Assembly: GCA_965212145.1 (NCBI GenBank)
Contig: CBDBUY010000004.1
Span: forward strand, 868,001 to 932,000
DNA length: 64,000 nt
Source of the DNA: JAAEPI01 sp965212145
Lineage (GTDB): Bacteria; Bacteroidota; Bacteroidia; Cytophagales; Cyclobacteriaceae
Direction of reading: 5' to 3'
The stretch's first letter is position 1, and every line of letters starts with the position of its first letter. A program made the translations under genes and the position numbers. Below the pieces are notes generated by a model. It saw only the letters and a list, made by a program, of their open reading frames with translations, was not told the origin of the DNA and ran no database searches. This document shows, piece by piece, positions 37,121 through 48,030 of this stretch.

Positions 37121-37128
37121 TACCTTTG
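37121..37128 (+). promoter_or_regulatory. -7 box TACCTTTG upstream of the UDP-sugar dehydrogenase / cys genes
   Basis: A perfect TAnnTTTG in the 33-nt gap after the UXS-type gene, 17 nt before the next ATG. The -33 region lies in coding sequence without a clear TTG. It could let the dehydrogenase-cysCDNQ genes be expressed apart from rfb. Confidence 0.5.
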
Positions 37129-37145
37129 CGCCCTGATTTTTCGAA

Positions 37146-38402
37146 ATGGACTATTCAGTAGGCATCATAGGACTTGGTTACGTAGGATTACCTCTCGCTG
37201 TGGAGTCAGCGAAGTATTATCCTACCATTGGATTTGATATTAGTAAATCCAGGATTCAAGAATTAAGTCAGGGTAAGGACCGAACCCTTGAGATTAGCAG
37301 CGAGGAACTTAATGCTTCAGAACGATTAACTCTTTCGAGCCAATCTTCAGACTTGGCCGATTGTAATTTTTACATTGTCACCGTCCCAACCCCGGTTGAT
37401 GATTCAAAGAAACCGGATCTTTCTCCGCTCAGATCTGCCTGCAACACGATTGGTCCACTCATGAAAAAAGGAGATGTAGTGGTTTTTGAATCCACTGTTT
37501 ATCCCGGATGTACCGAGGAGGTTTGTGTCCCGATTCTGGAGAAGGAAAGCGGGCTAAAATTCAATAGAGATTTTTTCTGCGGTTATTCTCCAGAGCGAAT
37601 CAATCCAGGAGATAAGGAGCACCGTATTTACGACATTCTGAAAGTGACATCTGGGTCAAATCCTGAAACCGCTCAGCGAGTGGATGACTACTATTCCACG
37701 ATCATCAAAGCAGGAACTCACCTGGCATCAAGTATCAAAGTGGCGGAGGCTGCCAAGGTGATCGAGAATGCCCAGCGTGACATCAACATTGCCTTTGTGA
37801 ATGAACTTTCAATCATTTTCGACAAACTGGGAATTGACACGAAGGAGGTTCTGGAGGCAGCCGGTACGAAATGGAACTTCCTGAAATTTTATCCCGGATT
37901 GGTAGGCGGACATTGCATTAGCGTAGATCCCTATTACCTCACTCACAAGGCCGAGCAAGTTGGTTATCATCCTCAGGTCATTCTTTCTGGTAGAAAAATC
38001 AATGACAACATGGGACTGCATGTTGCCTCCAAGGTTGTGAAGATGCTGGCACAGAAAGGCAAGCTCTCAAATGGGACGAAGGTGGTGATTTTGGGTTTTA
38101 CATTTAAAGAAAATTGTCCTGATGTGCGGAATACGAGAGTAATTGACATCTATAAAGAGCTGATTTCTTATGGCTTGGATGTTTCAGTTTATGATCCTGA
38201 AGCTGATGGAGAGATCATCCAAAAGGAATACGGCATCTCGTTAATTTCCGAGTTAGATCCGCAGCGTTATGAAGCGGCCATTCTGGCTGTGAGCCATAAT
38301 GAATTCAAGTCGCTCGACTGGGCTAATGTGAGAAAAGAGATTAGCGTCATTTATGATGTGAAGGGAATGATAGACAAAAACTTAGTAGACGGAAGACTGT
38401 AA
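37146..38402 (+). CDS. UDP-N-acetylhexosamine / nucleotide-sugar 6-dehydrogenase
   Basis: A 418-residue NAD-dependent UDP-sugar dehydrogenase. VGIIGLGYVGLPLAVESAK is the Rossmann loop, FESTVYPGCTEEVC carries the family E.T, and GLVGGHCISVDPYYLTHKA follows the active-site region (this motif separates the Vi/TviB-WbpA group from UDP-glucose dehydrogenase). Likely product is a UDP-HexNAc uronic acid. The cysC ATG begins directly after its stop. Confidence 0.93.
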   Translation: MDYSVGIIGLGYVGLPLAVESAKYYPTIGFDISKSRIQELSQGKDRTLEISSEELNASERLTLSSQSSDLADCNFYIVTVPTPVDDSKKPDLSPLRSACNTIGPLMKKGDVVVFESTVYPGCTEEVCVPILEKESGLKFNRDFFCGYSPERINPGDKEHRIYDILKVTSGSNPETAQRVDDYYSTIIKAGTHLASSIKVAEAAKVIENAQRDINIAFVNELSIIFDKLGIDTKEVLEAAGTKWNFLKFYPGLVGGHCISVDPYYLTHKAEQVGYHPQVILSGRKINDNMGLHVASKVVKMLAQKGKLSNGTKVVILGFTFKENCPDVRNTRVIDIYKELISYGLDVSVYDPEADGEIIQKEYGISLISELDPQRYEAAILAVSHNEFKSLDWANVRKEISVIYDVKGMIDKNLVDGRL

Positions 38403-38990
38403 ATGGAGAATATAGTTCCACATAATCATACAATAACTCAGGCGGAACGGATCAAAATCTCGGGTTTCAAGCCCGTGCTTATTTGGTTTACCGGACTCTC
38501 GGGATCAGGAAAATCAACCCTAGCCAACGCACTGGAAGTGTACCTGCACAATCAGGGAGTCCCTACCTACCTATTGGACGGTGATAACATTCGCACAGGG
38601 CTCAATAAGGACCTGGATTTTGGTGAGGAGGGAAGAAGAGAGAACATCCGTCGGATTTCCGAAGTGTCAAAGTTGTTTCTGGATGCAGGAGTGTTGGTTT
38701 TGACGGCATTCATTTCACCATTCAAAGAAGACAGACAAGCGGCCCGAGATATGGTCGGAGATGCTAACTTTGTGGAGGTATTTGTAGAATGCCCTTTGGA
38801 GGTCTGTGAGGAACGAGACGTGAAGGGACTCTACGCCAAAGCACGCAAAGGAGAAATCCCCAATTTCACTGGAATTTCGTCTCCTTTTGAAGAACCCGAA
38901 ACCCCTACAGTGAAGGTGAATACCGCCGATAATACACTGGAGGAATGTTTAAAAAAATTGATCAATAAGATTTTACCAAAATTGAAGTAA
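38403..38990 (+). CDS. cysC: Adenylylsulfate kinase
   Basis: Phosphorylates APS to PAPS, the sulfate donor. IWFTGLSGSGKSTLANALE is the P-loop; DGDNIRTGLNKDLDF and NIRRISEVSKLF are APS-kinase motifs. A free-standing 195-residue enzyme (not fused to CysN). The stop overlaps cysD by one base. Confidence 0.96.
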   Translation: MENIVPHNHTITQAERIKISGFKPVLIWFTGLSGSGKSTLANALEVYLHNQGVPTYLLDGDNIRTGLNKDLDFGEEGRRENIRRISEVSKLFLDAGVLVLTAFISPFKEDRQAARDMVGDANFVEVFVECPLEVCEERDVKGLYAKARKGEIPNFTGISSPFEEPETPTVKVNTADNTLEECLKKLINKILPKLK

Positions 38991-39895
38991 TGAGTAGCTA
39001 CAATCTGACTCATATTAAGGAATTGGAAGCCGAGTCCATCTATGTGATGAGGGAGGTTTTTTCGCAATTCCAGAATCCGGCTATCCTGTTTTCAGGGGGG
39101 AAGGACTCCATCGTGGTGACACACTTGGCCAGAAAGGCATTTCATCCTGGCAAGATTCCGTTTCCACTTGTACACATCGATACAGGTCATAACTTCCCTG
39201 AAACCATTCAGTTCAGGGATGAGCTGGTAGAGAAATTAGGCGTCAAGCTCATTGTTGGATCTGTACAGGAATCGATTAATGAAGGGGCGGCCGTAGAAGA
39301 GAAAGGAAAGAATGCTAACCGAAATGCCATTCAGACCGTCACGCTGCTTGACACCATAGAGAAAAATCAATTTGATGCCTGTCTTGGAGGGGCACGAAGA
39401 GACGAGGAAAAGGCACGAGCCAAGGAGAGGTTTTTCTCACATAGGGACGAGTTTGGCCAGTGGGATCCTAAGAATCAACGACCTGAGTTGTGGAACATTT
39501 TCAATGCAAAGCACCATCACGGGGAGCATTTCAGAGTTTTCCCAATCAGTAACTGGACAGAGATGGACATCTGGCAATACATTCTTGCCGAGAACATCGA
39601 GATTCCATCTTTGTACTTCGCTCATGACAGAAAAGTTATTTGGCGAAGCAACACCTGGCTACCAGTCTCCGATCATATCCAGATTCAGGATCACGAAGAG
39701 ATTGTGACCAAACACATGCGTTTCAGAACACTCGGGGACATTACCATCACCGGGGGTGTAGAATCTGATGCAGATACTTTAGAAAAAATCGTTGAGGAAG
39801 TGGCCTCTGCCAGAAAGACCGAGCGTGGAGATCGTGAGGACGATAAGCGATCTGAAACGTCCATGGAAGACAGAAAAAAGGAAGGCTACTTTTAA
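38990..39895 (+). CDS. cysD: Sulfate adenylyltransferase subunit 2
   Basis: Small subunit of ATP sulfurylase. ILFSGGKDSIVVTHLARKAF is the PP-loop; FPLVHIDTGHNFPET and GGARRDEEKARAKERFFS are diagnostic of CysD. A 301-residue cytoplasmic protein working with the CysN GTPase, 12 nt downstream. Confidence 0.97.
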   Translation: MSSYNLTHIKELEAESIYVMREVFSQFQNPAILFSGGKDSIVVTHLARKAFHPGKIPFPLVHIDTGHNFPETIQFRDELVEKLGVKLIVGSVQESINEGAAVEEKGKNANRNAIQTVTLLDTIEKNQFDACLGGARRDEEKARAKERFFSHRDEFGQWDPKNQRPELWNIFNAKHHHGEHFRVFPISNWTEMDIWQYILAENIEIPSLYFAHDRKVIWRSNTWLPVSDHIQIQDHEEIVTKHMRFRTLGDITITGGVESDADTLEKIVEEVASARKTERGDREDDKRSETSMEDRKKEGYF

Positions 39896-39907
39896 TCAAA
39901 GAACATT

Positions 39908-41167
<1,260 letters not shown>

Positions 41168-41169
41168 TT

Positions 41170-41925
41170 ATGGAAGTGAACCTGAAGGAATTGTTGGCAA
41201 TAGCCACCGAAGCTGCCAAAGCTGCTGGTGATGAAATCATCAAGATTTACGAGAGCGGTGACTTCTCCGTGGAGAGTAAATCGGACAATTCTCCGTTAAC
41301 TCTGGCCGATAAAGCCTCGCATTTGAAGATCGTTTCGTTTCTCGAGAAGACCGGAATTCCGATTCTCAGTGAAGAAGGGCGTGACATCCCATTTGAAGAA
41401 CGATCCAATTGGCCCTACTTCTGGATGATTGACCCGCTAGATGGAACCAAGGAATTCATCAAGAAAAATGGTGAGTTCACGGTGAATATTGCTCTTATTA
41501 AAGGAGACAAGCCAGTTCTGGGGGTAGTTTATCCTCCCATTTTGGATGAGATGTACTCTGCAGTTGAGGGAGAAGGGGCCACATTAGACGGAAAGAAAAT
41601 CACAACCTCAAAGGCGGGATTGGATCAATCGGGCTTGAAGGTTGTAGCCTCCAGGTCTCATATGAGTCCAGAAACGCAGGAGTTTGTAGACAAACTTGTT
41701 AGTCCTGAAATTGTATCCAAGGGGAGCTCACTGAAACTCCTAATGGTTGCGTCAGGTGAGGCTGATGTTTATCCTAGATTTGGCCCCACGATGGAATGGG
41801 ACACAGCCGCTGCTCATGTTATAGTCACGGAATCCGGAGGGAAGGTGATGAAGACCGACATGGTCAATCCTGTAGTTTACAACAAAGAGGATCTTTTGAA
41901 TCCTTTCTTCATAGTTCTTCCGTAG
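41170..41925 (+). CDS. cysQ: 3'(2'),5'-bisphosphate nucleotidase
   Basis: Removes the 3'-phosphate of PAP, the by-product of PAPS use. LTLADKASHLKIV, MIDPLDGTKEFIK and GPTMEWDTAAAHVIV are the lithium-sensitive phosphatase motifs. 251 residues; 2 nt after cysN. No PAPS reductase (cysH) accompanies it, which points to sulfotransfer rather than assimilation as the purpose of the cluster; that is inference. Confidence 0.95.
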   Translation: MEVNLKELLAIATEAAKAAGDEIIKIYESGDFSVESKSDNSPLTLADKASHLKIVSFLEKTGIPILSEEGRDIPFEERSNWPYFWMIDPLDGTKEFIKKNGEFTVNIALIKGDKPVLGVVYPPILDEMYSAVEGEGATLDGKKITTSKAGLDQSGLKVVASRSHMSPETQEFVDKLVSPEIVSKGSSLKLLMVASGEADVYPRFGPTMEWDTAAAHVIVTESGGKVMKTDMVNPVVYNKEDLLNPFFIVLP

Positions 41926-42018
41926 GTTTTGTGAGAATGAAGAAATAGAATAATAATATTTTTTCTTTCTTTCATTATATCCAAAAAGGTCATATAATTG
42001 TAGTTCACCACTTGTGAA

Positions 42019-43095
42019 ATGGACGTAATACTTAGCATCACGACAGCCTTTCTGATCAGCTTTTCAGCTGTGCCTATCGTGATTAGAATTTTCCGATCCA
42101 TTGATCTTCTTGACGCGCCCGATAAACGAAAAATTCATACCGTCAGCACGCCATCACTTGGAGGTATAGCCATCTATCTGGGTTTTATGATCTCCATTTC
42201 TTTTTGGGTTCCTCTGGCTGAAATTGCCGAATTCAAGTTTTTATTGCTCGCAGGATTCTTCATGTTTCTGTTGGGCGTTCGAGATGATATTGCCAGCTTG
42301 CAGGCACTGGATAAATTGACAATTCAGGTTTTCTCTGCTCTTTTGATCGTTTTCGTGGCTGATATTCAATTTTCAGGGCTGTACGGATTGTTGGGGCTGC
42401 AGACATTACCATTCGGAGTTGCTGAGTTTCTTTCGATTTTTGCGATCGTGGGTATGGCTAACGCCTTCAATCTGATTGATGGCATTGACGGTTTAGCGGG
42501 AAGTGTGGCGTTTATGGTATTCGGATTCTTTGGATTTTGGTTTTTTCAAACAGGACACGACACACTGGGATTTATCAGTGTAACGCTGGCCGCAGCAGTC
42601 CTGGGATTTTTGTTTTTTAATTGGGCTCCATCTAGAATTTTTATGGGAGATACCGGGTCCATGGTGATTGGATTCATGTTGGCAGTCCTCATGATTCAAT
42701 TCGTAGAGTTGAATACCCTAATGGCAGCTTCGATTATCAAAATGCAATCTCCGGTGGCTTTTGCTTTTGCGCTTTTGGTTTTGCCTGTTTATGACACGCT
42801 ACGTGTCTTTGCTATTCGCTGGGCTGCCGGTCGCTCACCTATGTCGGCGGACAAGAATCACACACACCATGCCCTCATCAAGCTAGGATTTGGGCACGCT
42901 TCTGCTACACTGATATTGATGGCTTTTAATATTTCTGTGGTGACTATAGCCTGGTTTTTCCAGTTTATCGGAAATAACTGGCTTTGCTTGGTGATTCTCT
43001 TGCTCGCCATCTCTTTTGGCAGCTTTCTTGACTTTAAGGTCGGGAGAAAACTCAAAAGCCTAAGAAAGGAAAGTCTTTCATCCTCCTTGGGATAA
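42019..43095 (+). CDS. Polyprenyl-phosphate sugar-1-phosphate transferase (MraY/WecA family)
   Basis: A 358-residue protein with about ten helices. LGVRDDIASLQALDKL (DD motif), ANAFNLIDGIDGLAGSVA and FMGDTGSMVIGFM, and a C-terminal KNHTHHALIKLGF (HxHH motif) are those of WecA/TagO-type enzymes that load GlcNAc-1-P or similar onto undecaprenyl phosphate. It is distinct from the murein MraY and likely starts a surface polysaccharide. A one-mismatch -7 box TATAATTG lies at 41993-42000. Confidence 0.92.
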   Translation: MDVILSITTAFLISFSAVPIVIRIFRSIDLLDAPDKRKIHTVSTPSLGGIAIYLGFMISISFWVPLAEIAEFKFLLLAGFFMFLLGVRDDIASLQALDKLTIQVFSALLIVFVADIQFSGLYGLLGLQTLPFGVAEFLSIFAIVGMANAFNLIDGIDGLAGSVAFMVFGFFGFWFFQTGHDTLGFISVTLAAAVLGFLFFNWAPSRIFMGDTGSMVIGFMLAVLMIQFVELNTLMAASIIKMQSPVAFAFALLVLPVYDTLRVFAIRWAAGRSPMSADKNHTHHALIKLGFGHASATLILMAFNISVVTIAWFFQFIGNNWLCLVILLLAISFGSFLDFKVGRKLKSLRKESLSSSLG

Positions 43096-43105
43096 AATCT
43101 CCTAT

Positions 43106-43113
43106 TAAATTTG
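43106..43113 (+). promoter_or_regulatory. -7 box TAAATTTG upstream of pheS
   Basis: A perfect TAnnTTTG, 22 nt before the pheS ATG. A TTG occurs at 43087-43089, at 16 nt spacing, shorter than the usual 19-21 nt. Confidence 0.5.
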
Positions 43114-43135
43114 CCAGCTTATTAATAAGCAGGTC

Positions 43136-44143
43136 ATGATCGACAAACTGGAAGAAATACAGAGTGAGATAGCGAATGCAGCTGTCAAAGGTGCTGAAGA
43201 TTTGGAGGCCTTCCGGTTACGTTTTATTGGAAGAAAAAATATTTTCAACGACCTGTTTGAAGAGTTCAAAAAGCTACCAGGCGAGCAAAAAAGGGATGTT
43301 GGGCAGAAACTCAATGAGGTTAAGCAACAAGCACAATCGAGATTCAAAGAGCTGATCGTAGCAGCCGAGTCCGGCAGTGGTAACAGTGATATTCCGGATG
43401 TGACACTCCCTCCGGTCTCCTTTCGAGCAGGTAGCGTCCATCCTATCTCTCAAGTGTATTTTAGGATCATTGAGATCTTCGAAAGACTTGGGTTTAATGT
43501 AGCTGACGGACCCGAGATTGAGAACGATTGGCACAATTTCACAGCACTGAATTTCCCGGAGAATCACCCTGCTCGTCAAATGCAGGACACATACTTTTTG
43601 TCAGAGGATAAGGACTCTCTTTTGCGAACACACACTTCTAATGTGCAGATTCGAATGATGACTGAGAATGAGCCGCCCTTCCGATCAATCATGCCGGGAA
43701 GAGTGTATAGAAATGAGGCTATTTCTGCTCGGGCTCATTGTTTTTTCCACCAGGTGGAAGGACTTTGCATCGATACGGATGTTTCGTTCAAAGACCTGAA
43801 ACAAGTCATCTATCATTTCTCCAAGGAGATGTTCGGCAAGGACACGAAGATCAGATTACGACCTTCGTATTTTCCTTTTACCGAGCCAAGTGCCGAGATC
43901 GACATCAGTTGCTTTATCTGCAAACAAGAGGGCTGTAAAATCTGTAAGGGAACAGGCTGGGTCGAGATTGCCGGTTCTGGAGTGGTAGATCCGAATGTCC
44001 TGGAAAACTGTGGAATTGATTCAACCAAATATAGCGGCTATGCCTTTGGGATGGGAATAGAACGGATCACCATGCTGAAATATCAGCTGGATGACATAAG
44101 GCTCTTCTCTGAAAATGATCTCAGGTTCCTAAGGCAGTTCTAA
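43136..44143 (+). CDS. pheS: Phenylalanine-tRNA ligase alpha subunit
   Basis: Class II synthetase subunit. The N-terminal coiled coil (residues 1-80), FERLGFNVADGPEIENDWHNF, LLRTHTSNVQIRMM (motif 2 region), a Cys-rich ISCFICKQEGCKICKGTGW and motif 3 GMGIERITMLKY are all present in 335 residues. pheT is not adjacent in this window. Confidence 0.96.
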   Translation: MIDKLEEIQSEIANAAVKGAEDLEAFRLRFIGRKNIFNDLFEEFKKLPGEQKRDVGQKLNEVKQQAQSRFKELIVAAESGSGNSDIPDVTLPPVSFRAGSVHPISQVYFRIIEIFERLGFNVADGPEIENDWHNFTALNFPENHPARQMQDTYFLSEDKDSLLRTHTSNVQIRMMTENEPPFRSIMPGRVYRNEAISARAHCFFHQVEGLCIDTDVSFKDLKQVIYHFSKEMFGKDTKIRLRPSYFPFTEPSAEIDISCFICKQEGCKICKGTGWVEIAGSGVVDPNVLENCGIDSTKYSGYAFGMGIERITMLKYQLDDIRLFSENDLRFLRQF

Positions 44144-44160
44144 TTCGTCTGAATTACAAA

Positions 44161-44325
44161 TTATTGCCGTTGTTTTCGAATCGAAATTATTGAAAAACTC
44201 ATGGCAATGATCATCAAAACATTGGAAAGCATTGAAAGCCAACTGCCATCGAATACCACGTTTAGGAGAAGAAGGGTGATGAAAATGATTAGTAGTGCCC
44301 AAGAAAATTTTTCTTTCCCACTCAC
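44161..44325 (-). CDS. Small two-helix membrane protein downstream of moxR
   Basis: An unlisted 54-codon ORF read directly from the minus strand. It begins GTG AGT GGG AAA and overlaps the moxR stop as GTGA, a translational-coupling arrangement. Product: SGKEKFSWALLIIFITLLLL (helix 1), NVVFDGSWL loop, SMLSNVLMIIAMSFSII (helix 2), basic tail SIRKQRQ. Hydropathy with one basic end and the coupling to moxR support a real gene. No family recognised; it could be a membrane partner of the MoxR ATPase. Confidence 0.5.
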   Translation of the reverse strand: MSGKEKFSWALLIIFITLLLLNVVFDGSWLSMLSNVLMIIAMSFSIISIRKQRQ

Positions 44326-45287
44326 AACATTTCTGATATAATTCTTTCCTCGTTATAGCCTTCTGCCTCAGCTTTAAAGTTTCTCACAATCCGATGAGTT
44401 AGCACAGCGGTAGCCACGGCCTGCACATCCTCAATGTCAGGAGAATATTTACCGTTCAGAATGGCATTGCATTTGGCGCCAAAAATCAAATACTGACTCG
44501 CTCTGGGACCTGCGCCCCACTCCAGATATTTGTTCGCTAGCTCATGCGCTTTTTCAGAACCAGGTCGGGTTTTAGCAACCAGAGAGACGGCATATTCAAG
44601 CACATTGTCCGTCACTGGCACCTTGCCGATCAAAGACTGGTAAGACAAAATTTCTTCCTTCGTTAACACTGAACTGACCTTTTGGGCTTGCTCTGAAGTC
44701 GTTTGCTTTACAATCTGCAATTCTTCCTCATAGCTTGGATAATCCAGTTTGATCATAAACATGAATCGATCGAGCTGAGCCTCTGGGAGTGGGTAGGTAC
44801 CTTCTTGCTCAATTGGGTTTTGAGTGGCTAGCACGAAAAATGGACGATCCAATTGAAAATCACTTCCACCTACAGTCACCATTTTCTCTTGCATGGCCTC
44901 AAGCAAAGCAGACTGTGTTTTAGGAGGAGTTCTGTTGATCTCGTCAGCCAGGATGATGTTCGAAAAGACTGGGCCTTTGACAAATCTCAGGTTTCTGTCT
45001 TTGTCCATGGTCTCCGCTCCGAGAATGTCAGAAGGCATCAAGTCAGGAGTAAATTGAATTCGGTTGGAGTCCAATGACAGACATTTAGCCAACGTCTGAA
45101 CCAACATGGTCTTCGCCAATCCAGGAACACCAACAAGCAGTGCATGTCCATCGCAGAATATGGCAGTCAATAATAATTTGACCACCTCGTCCTGTCCCAC
45201 AATTACCTTTGAAATTTCTGCTTTAAGTTTTTGAGAAGCGGCGGCCATTTCATCCGCCAATGCTACATCGTTCTTTTCTGTTGCCAT
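44322..45287 (-). CDS. MoxR family AAA+ ATPase
   Basis: A 321-residue ATPase. LLVGVPGLAKTMLVQTLA is Walker A, NIILADEINRTPPKTQSALLEAM the Walker B/sensor region, and ATQNPIEQEGTYPLPEAQLDRF the MoxR signature. MoxR proteins act as chaperones with VWA-domain partners; no VWA or DUF58 gene is next to it here, only a 54-residue membrane ORF. Confidence 0.94.
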   Translation of the reverse strand: MATEKNDVALADEMAAASQKLKAEISKVIVGQDEVVKLLLTAIFCDGHALLVGVPGLAKTMLVQTLAKCLSLDSNRIQFTPDLMPSDILGAETMDKDRNLRFVKGPVFSNIILADEINRTPPKTQSALLEAMQEKMVTVGGSDFQLDRPFFVLATQNPIEQEGTYPLPEAQLDRFMFMIKLDYPSYEEELQIVKQTTSEQAQKVSSVLTKEEILSYQSLIGKVPVTDNVLEYAVSLVAKTRPGSEKAHELANKYLEWGAGPRASQYLIFGAKCNAILNGKYSPDIEDVQAVATAVLTHRIVRNFKAEAEGYNEERIISEML

Positions 45288-45382
45288 ATTTCCTTTCGTG
45301 AACCTACCTATACGGAGGGTGCGCTAAATTGATTAATAAACTTCAACTATTTGCACCGTTTCGTATTGATCGCCAATTTAAT

Positions 45383-45428
45383 CCATCGATGGAAAGCAAG
45401 TAACATATTCGGGGAATTAGCCCCGAAT
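45383..45428. promoter_or_regulatory. Palindrome and hairpin in the moxR/mutS divergent gap
   Basis: Two inverted repeats lie between the divergent genes: CCATCGATGG (45383-45392), and ATTCGGGG (45407-45414) pairing with CCCCGAAT (45421-45428) around AATTAG. As both genes point away, neither can be a normal terminator. TAATATTG at 45435-45442 is a one-mismatch -7 box for mutS. Confidence 0.4.
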
Positions 45429-45453
45429 TTTCAATAATATTGCTACCCGAAAA

Positions 45454-48030
45454 ATGGCCACCAAATCCAAAAAAGAAACTCCTCTAATGAAGCAGTATTT
45501 TGCCATCAAGGCAAAATACCCTGGAGCTATTCTGTTGTTTCGAGTTGGGGATTTCTATGAGACTTTCGGAGAGGATGCGGTCAAGGCGAGTAAGATTCTG
45601 GACATCACGCTGACCAAGCGCGCCAATGGGTCTGCCTCTCATGTGGAGCTTGCTGGTTTCCCTCATCATGCCCTAGATACGTACATGCCCAAGCTGGTGA
45701 GAGCAGGGAACAGAGTGGCAATCTGCGACCAGTTGGAAAATCCGAAAGACGTCAAAGGGATTGTGAAACGTGGTGTGACGGAATTGGTCACTCCCGGGTT
45801 GTCTCTCAATGATCAGGTTCTAAATCCAGGGCAAAACAACTTTCTGGCCGCCGTGTTTCAGGGAAAGACATTTGGAATTTCCTTTCTGGATTTGTCCACC
45901 GGGGAATTCATGGTGGCTGAAGGAGATCAGGCCTACATTGAAAAACTAATCCAAGGATTTAGGCCAAATGAAATCATTCTTTCCAAGGAATCGAGTTGGA
46001 ATCCTAGTGAACGAGTCACGGTGAACAAACTCGAAGATTGGGCCTTCCAATTTGATTACGGTTATGAGAAGTTGGTCAACTGTTTTGGTTCCAAAAACCT
46101 GAAGGGATTTGGAGTGGAAGGTTTGGATGCTGGGATTACGGCGGCTGGTTCCATTCTGTATTATCTGGATGCCACAGAGCACAAAGAAATTGATCACATC
46201 CGGTCGATCAGCCGAATCGAACGGGATAATTATGTTTGGCTTGATCGATTTACTATTAGAAACCTCGAGCTGATTCATCCATCGAGCTCAGAAGGTACTT
46301 CTTTGCTGGACATACTTGATCGATGCAAAACTTCCATGGGTCGGCGTTTGCTTCGCAAATGGCTCGTTTTGCCTTTGACGAATAAAGACCAGATTCAAAA
46401 ACGTCTGGATCTTGTGGAGAAGCTGCATGCCGATGAGGACTTCAGAGATCAGGTGACTTCACATTTAGAGAAAATTGGAGACTTAGAAAGGCTTGCCACG
46501 AAACTTGCGACTGGCCGGATTAACCCGAGGGAATTTGTGCAGCTCAGATCAAGTCTTAGTGAGGTTCAGGAGATTAAAGAAATATGTACTGAGAGTCTTC
46601 CGGATTTGGCTCAAGCGCTGGATGGTTGCGAGGAGTTGGTGATTAAGATCGGGCAAGAGATAAAGGACGATGCTCCGCTATTGGTCTCGCAAGGAAATTA
46701 CATCTGCGATGGAGTGGATACGACCTTGGACGAGTATCGCTCCATATCGTTTTCTGGGAAGGACCATCTCCGAAAGATAGTTGAGTCCGAGACCGATAGA
46801 ACTGGGATTAGCTCGTTAAAAATTGCCTATAATAAGGTTTTTGGATATTACCTGGAAGTCACCAACGCCCACAAGGACAAGGTGCCAGAGGAGTGGATTC
46901 GTAAACAAACCTTGGTCAATGCCGAGCGGTATATCACGGAGGAGCTTAAGCAGTACGAGGAAAAAATCTTGAAAGCAGAGAGTGAAATTTCTGTAATTGA
47001 AAATCGAATTTTACTAAAATTGGTGGCCTTCGCCAATAGCTTCATTCCTAAGATTCAGTTGAACGCTCAATTTGTCGCGCAGCTGGATTGCCTGAATAAC
47101 TTCGCCCAGATAGCCGTTGAAAATAGTTATATCAAGCCATCCATAAACGATGGTTTGGAAATCACCATTAAGGGAGGGCGGCATCCAGTCATAGAAAAAA
47201 GCCTGCCCATCGATGAGCAATATATTCCGAATGATTTGTTTTTGGATTCTGAATCTCAACAGATCATGGTTATAACCGGACCCAACATGGCCGGTAAATC
47301 GGCCTTACTCAGACAAACGGCCTTGACTGTTCTGATGGCGCAGATTGGATGTTATGTGCCTGCCGATTATGCCAAAATCGGCGTAGTGGACAAGTTATTT
47401 ACGAGGGTCGGGGCATCCGATAACCTTTCTCAAGGGGAGTCTACGTTTATGGTCGAGATGACCGAGACGGCCAGCATCATGAATAATCTCAGCGATCGGT
47501 CTTTAGTGTTGCTAGATGAAATCGGTCGAGGAACGAGTACTTACGATGGCATTTCTATTGCCTGGTCACTTGTCGAGTTTTTGCATGAAAATGGAAAGCA
47601 CCGAGCAAAGACCTTATTCGCCACCCATTATCACGAACTGAATGAATTGGCTACTGACTTTCCTCGAGTGAAGAATTTCAACGTGTCCATCAAAGAACTG
47701 AATAATAAAATCGTATTTCTGAGAAAATTGGTGGAGGGCGGATCAGAACACAGTTTTGGAATTCATGTGGCTAAGATGGCCGGAATGCCAAACGAAATTG
47801 TGCTAAGAGCGGATACGATTTTGAAGCATCTGGAGAAAGAGAAGCTATCTGAGAAGAAGCCGCTTGAGGATTTACCGATGCAGGAATTTCAATTGAATCT
47901 TTTCGAATCAGACCCCAGATTTGAAAGAGTTCTGGATCTCTTGAATAAAACGGATATTAACGCTACTTCGCCGGTTGAAGCCCTGTTAAAACTGAATGAG
48001 CTAAAGGAAATTCTGAAGAAAAAATCCTAG
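45454..48030 (+). CDS. mutS: DNA mismatch repair protein MutS
   Basis: An 858-residue mismatch sensor. LLFRVGDFYETFGEDA near the N-terminus holds the Phe-x-Glu mismatch wedge; the ATPase has TGPNMAGKSALLRQTA (Walker A), EMTETASIMNN, LLDEIGRGTSTYDG (Walker B) and ATHYHELNELA. Length and motifs are those of MutS1. Convergent with a small gene whose stop overlaps its own. Confidence 0.97.
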   Translation: MATKSKKETPLMKQYFAIKAKYPGAILLFRVGDFYETFGEDAVKASKILDITLTKRANGSASHVELAGFPHHALDTYMPKLVRAGNRVAICDQLENPKDVKGIVKRGVTELVTPGLSLNDQVLNPGQNNFLAAVFQGKTFGISFLDLSTGEFMVAEGDQAYIEKLIQGFRPNEIILSKESSWNPSERVTVNKLEDWAFQFDYGYEKLVNCFGSKNLKGFGVEGLDAGITAAGSILYYLDATEHKEIDHIRSISRIERDNYVWLDRFTIRNLELIHPSSSEGTSLLDILDRCKTSMGRRLLRKWLVLPLTNKDQIQKRLDLVEKLHADEDFRDQVTSHLEKIGDLERLATKLATGRINPREFVQLRSSLSEVQEIKEICTESLPDLAQALDGCEELVIKIGQEIKDDAPLLVSQGNYICDGVDTTLDEYRSISFSGKDHLRKIVESETDRTGISSLKIAYNKVFGYYLEVTNAHKDKVPEEWIRKQTLVNAERYITEELKQYEEKILKAESEISVIENRILLKLVAFANSFIPKIQLNAQFVAQLDCLNNFAQIAVENSYIKPSINDGLEITIKGGRHPVIEKSLPIDEQYIPNDLFLDSESQQIMVITGPNMAGKSALLRQTALTVLMAQIGCYVPADYAKIGVVDKLFTRVGASDNLSQGESTFMVEMTETASIMNNLSDRSLVLLDEIGRGTSTYDGISIAWSLVEFLHENGKHRAKTLFATHYHELNELATDFPRVKNFNVSIKELNNKIVFLRKLVEGGSEHSFGIHVAKMAGMPNEIVLRADTILKHLEKEKLSEKKPLEDLPMQEFQLNLFESDPRFERVLDLLNKTDINATSPVEALLKLNELKEILKKKS

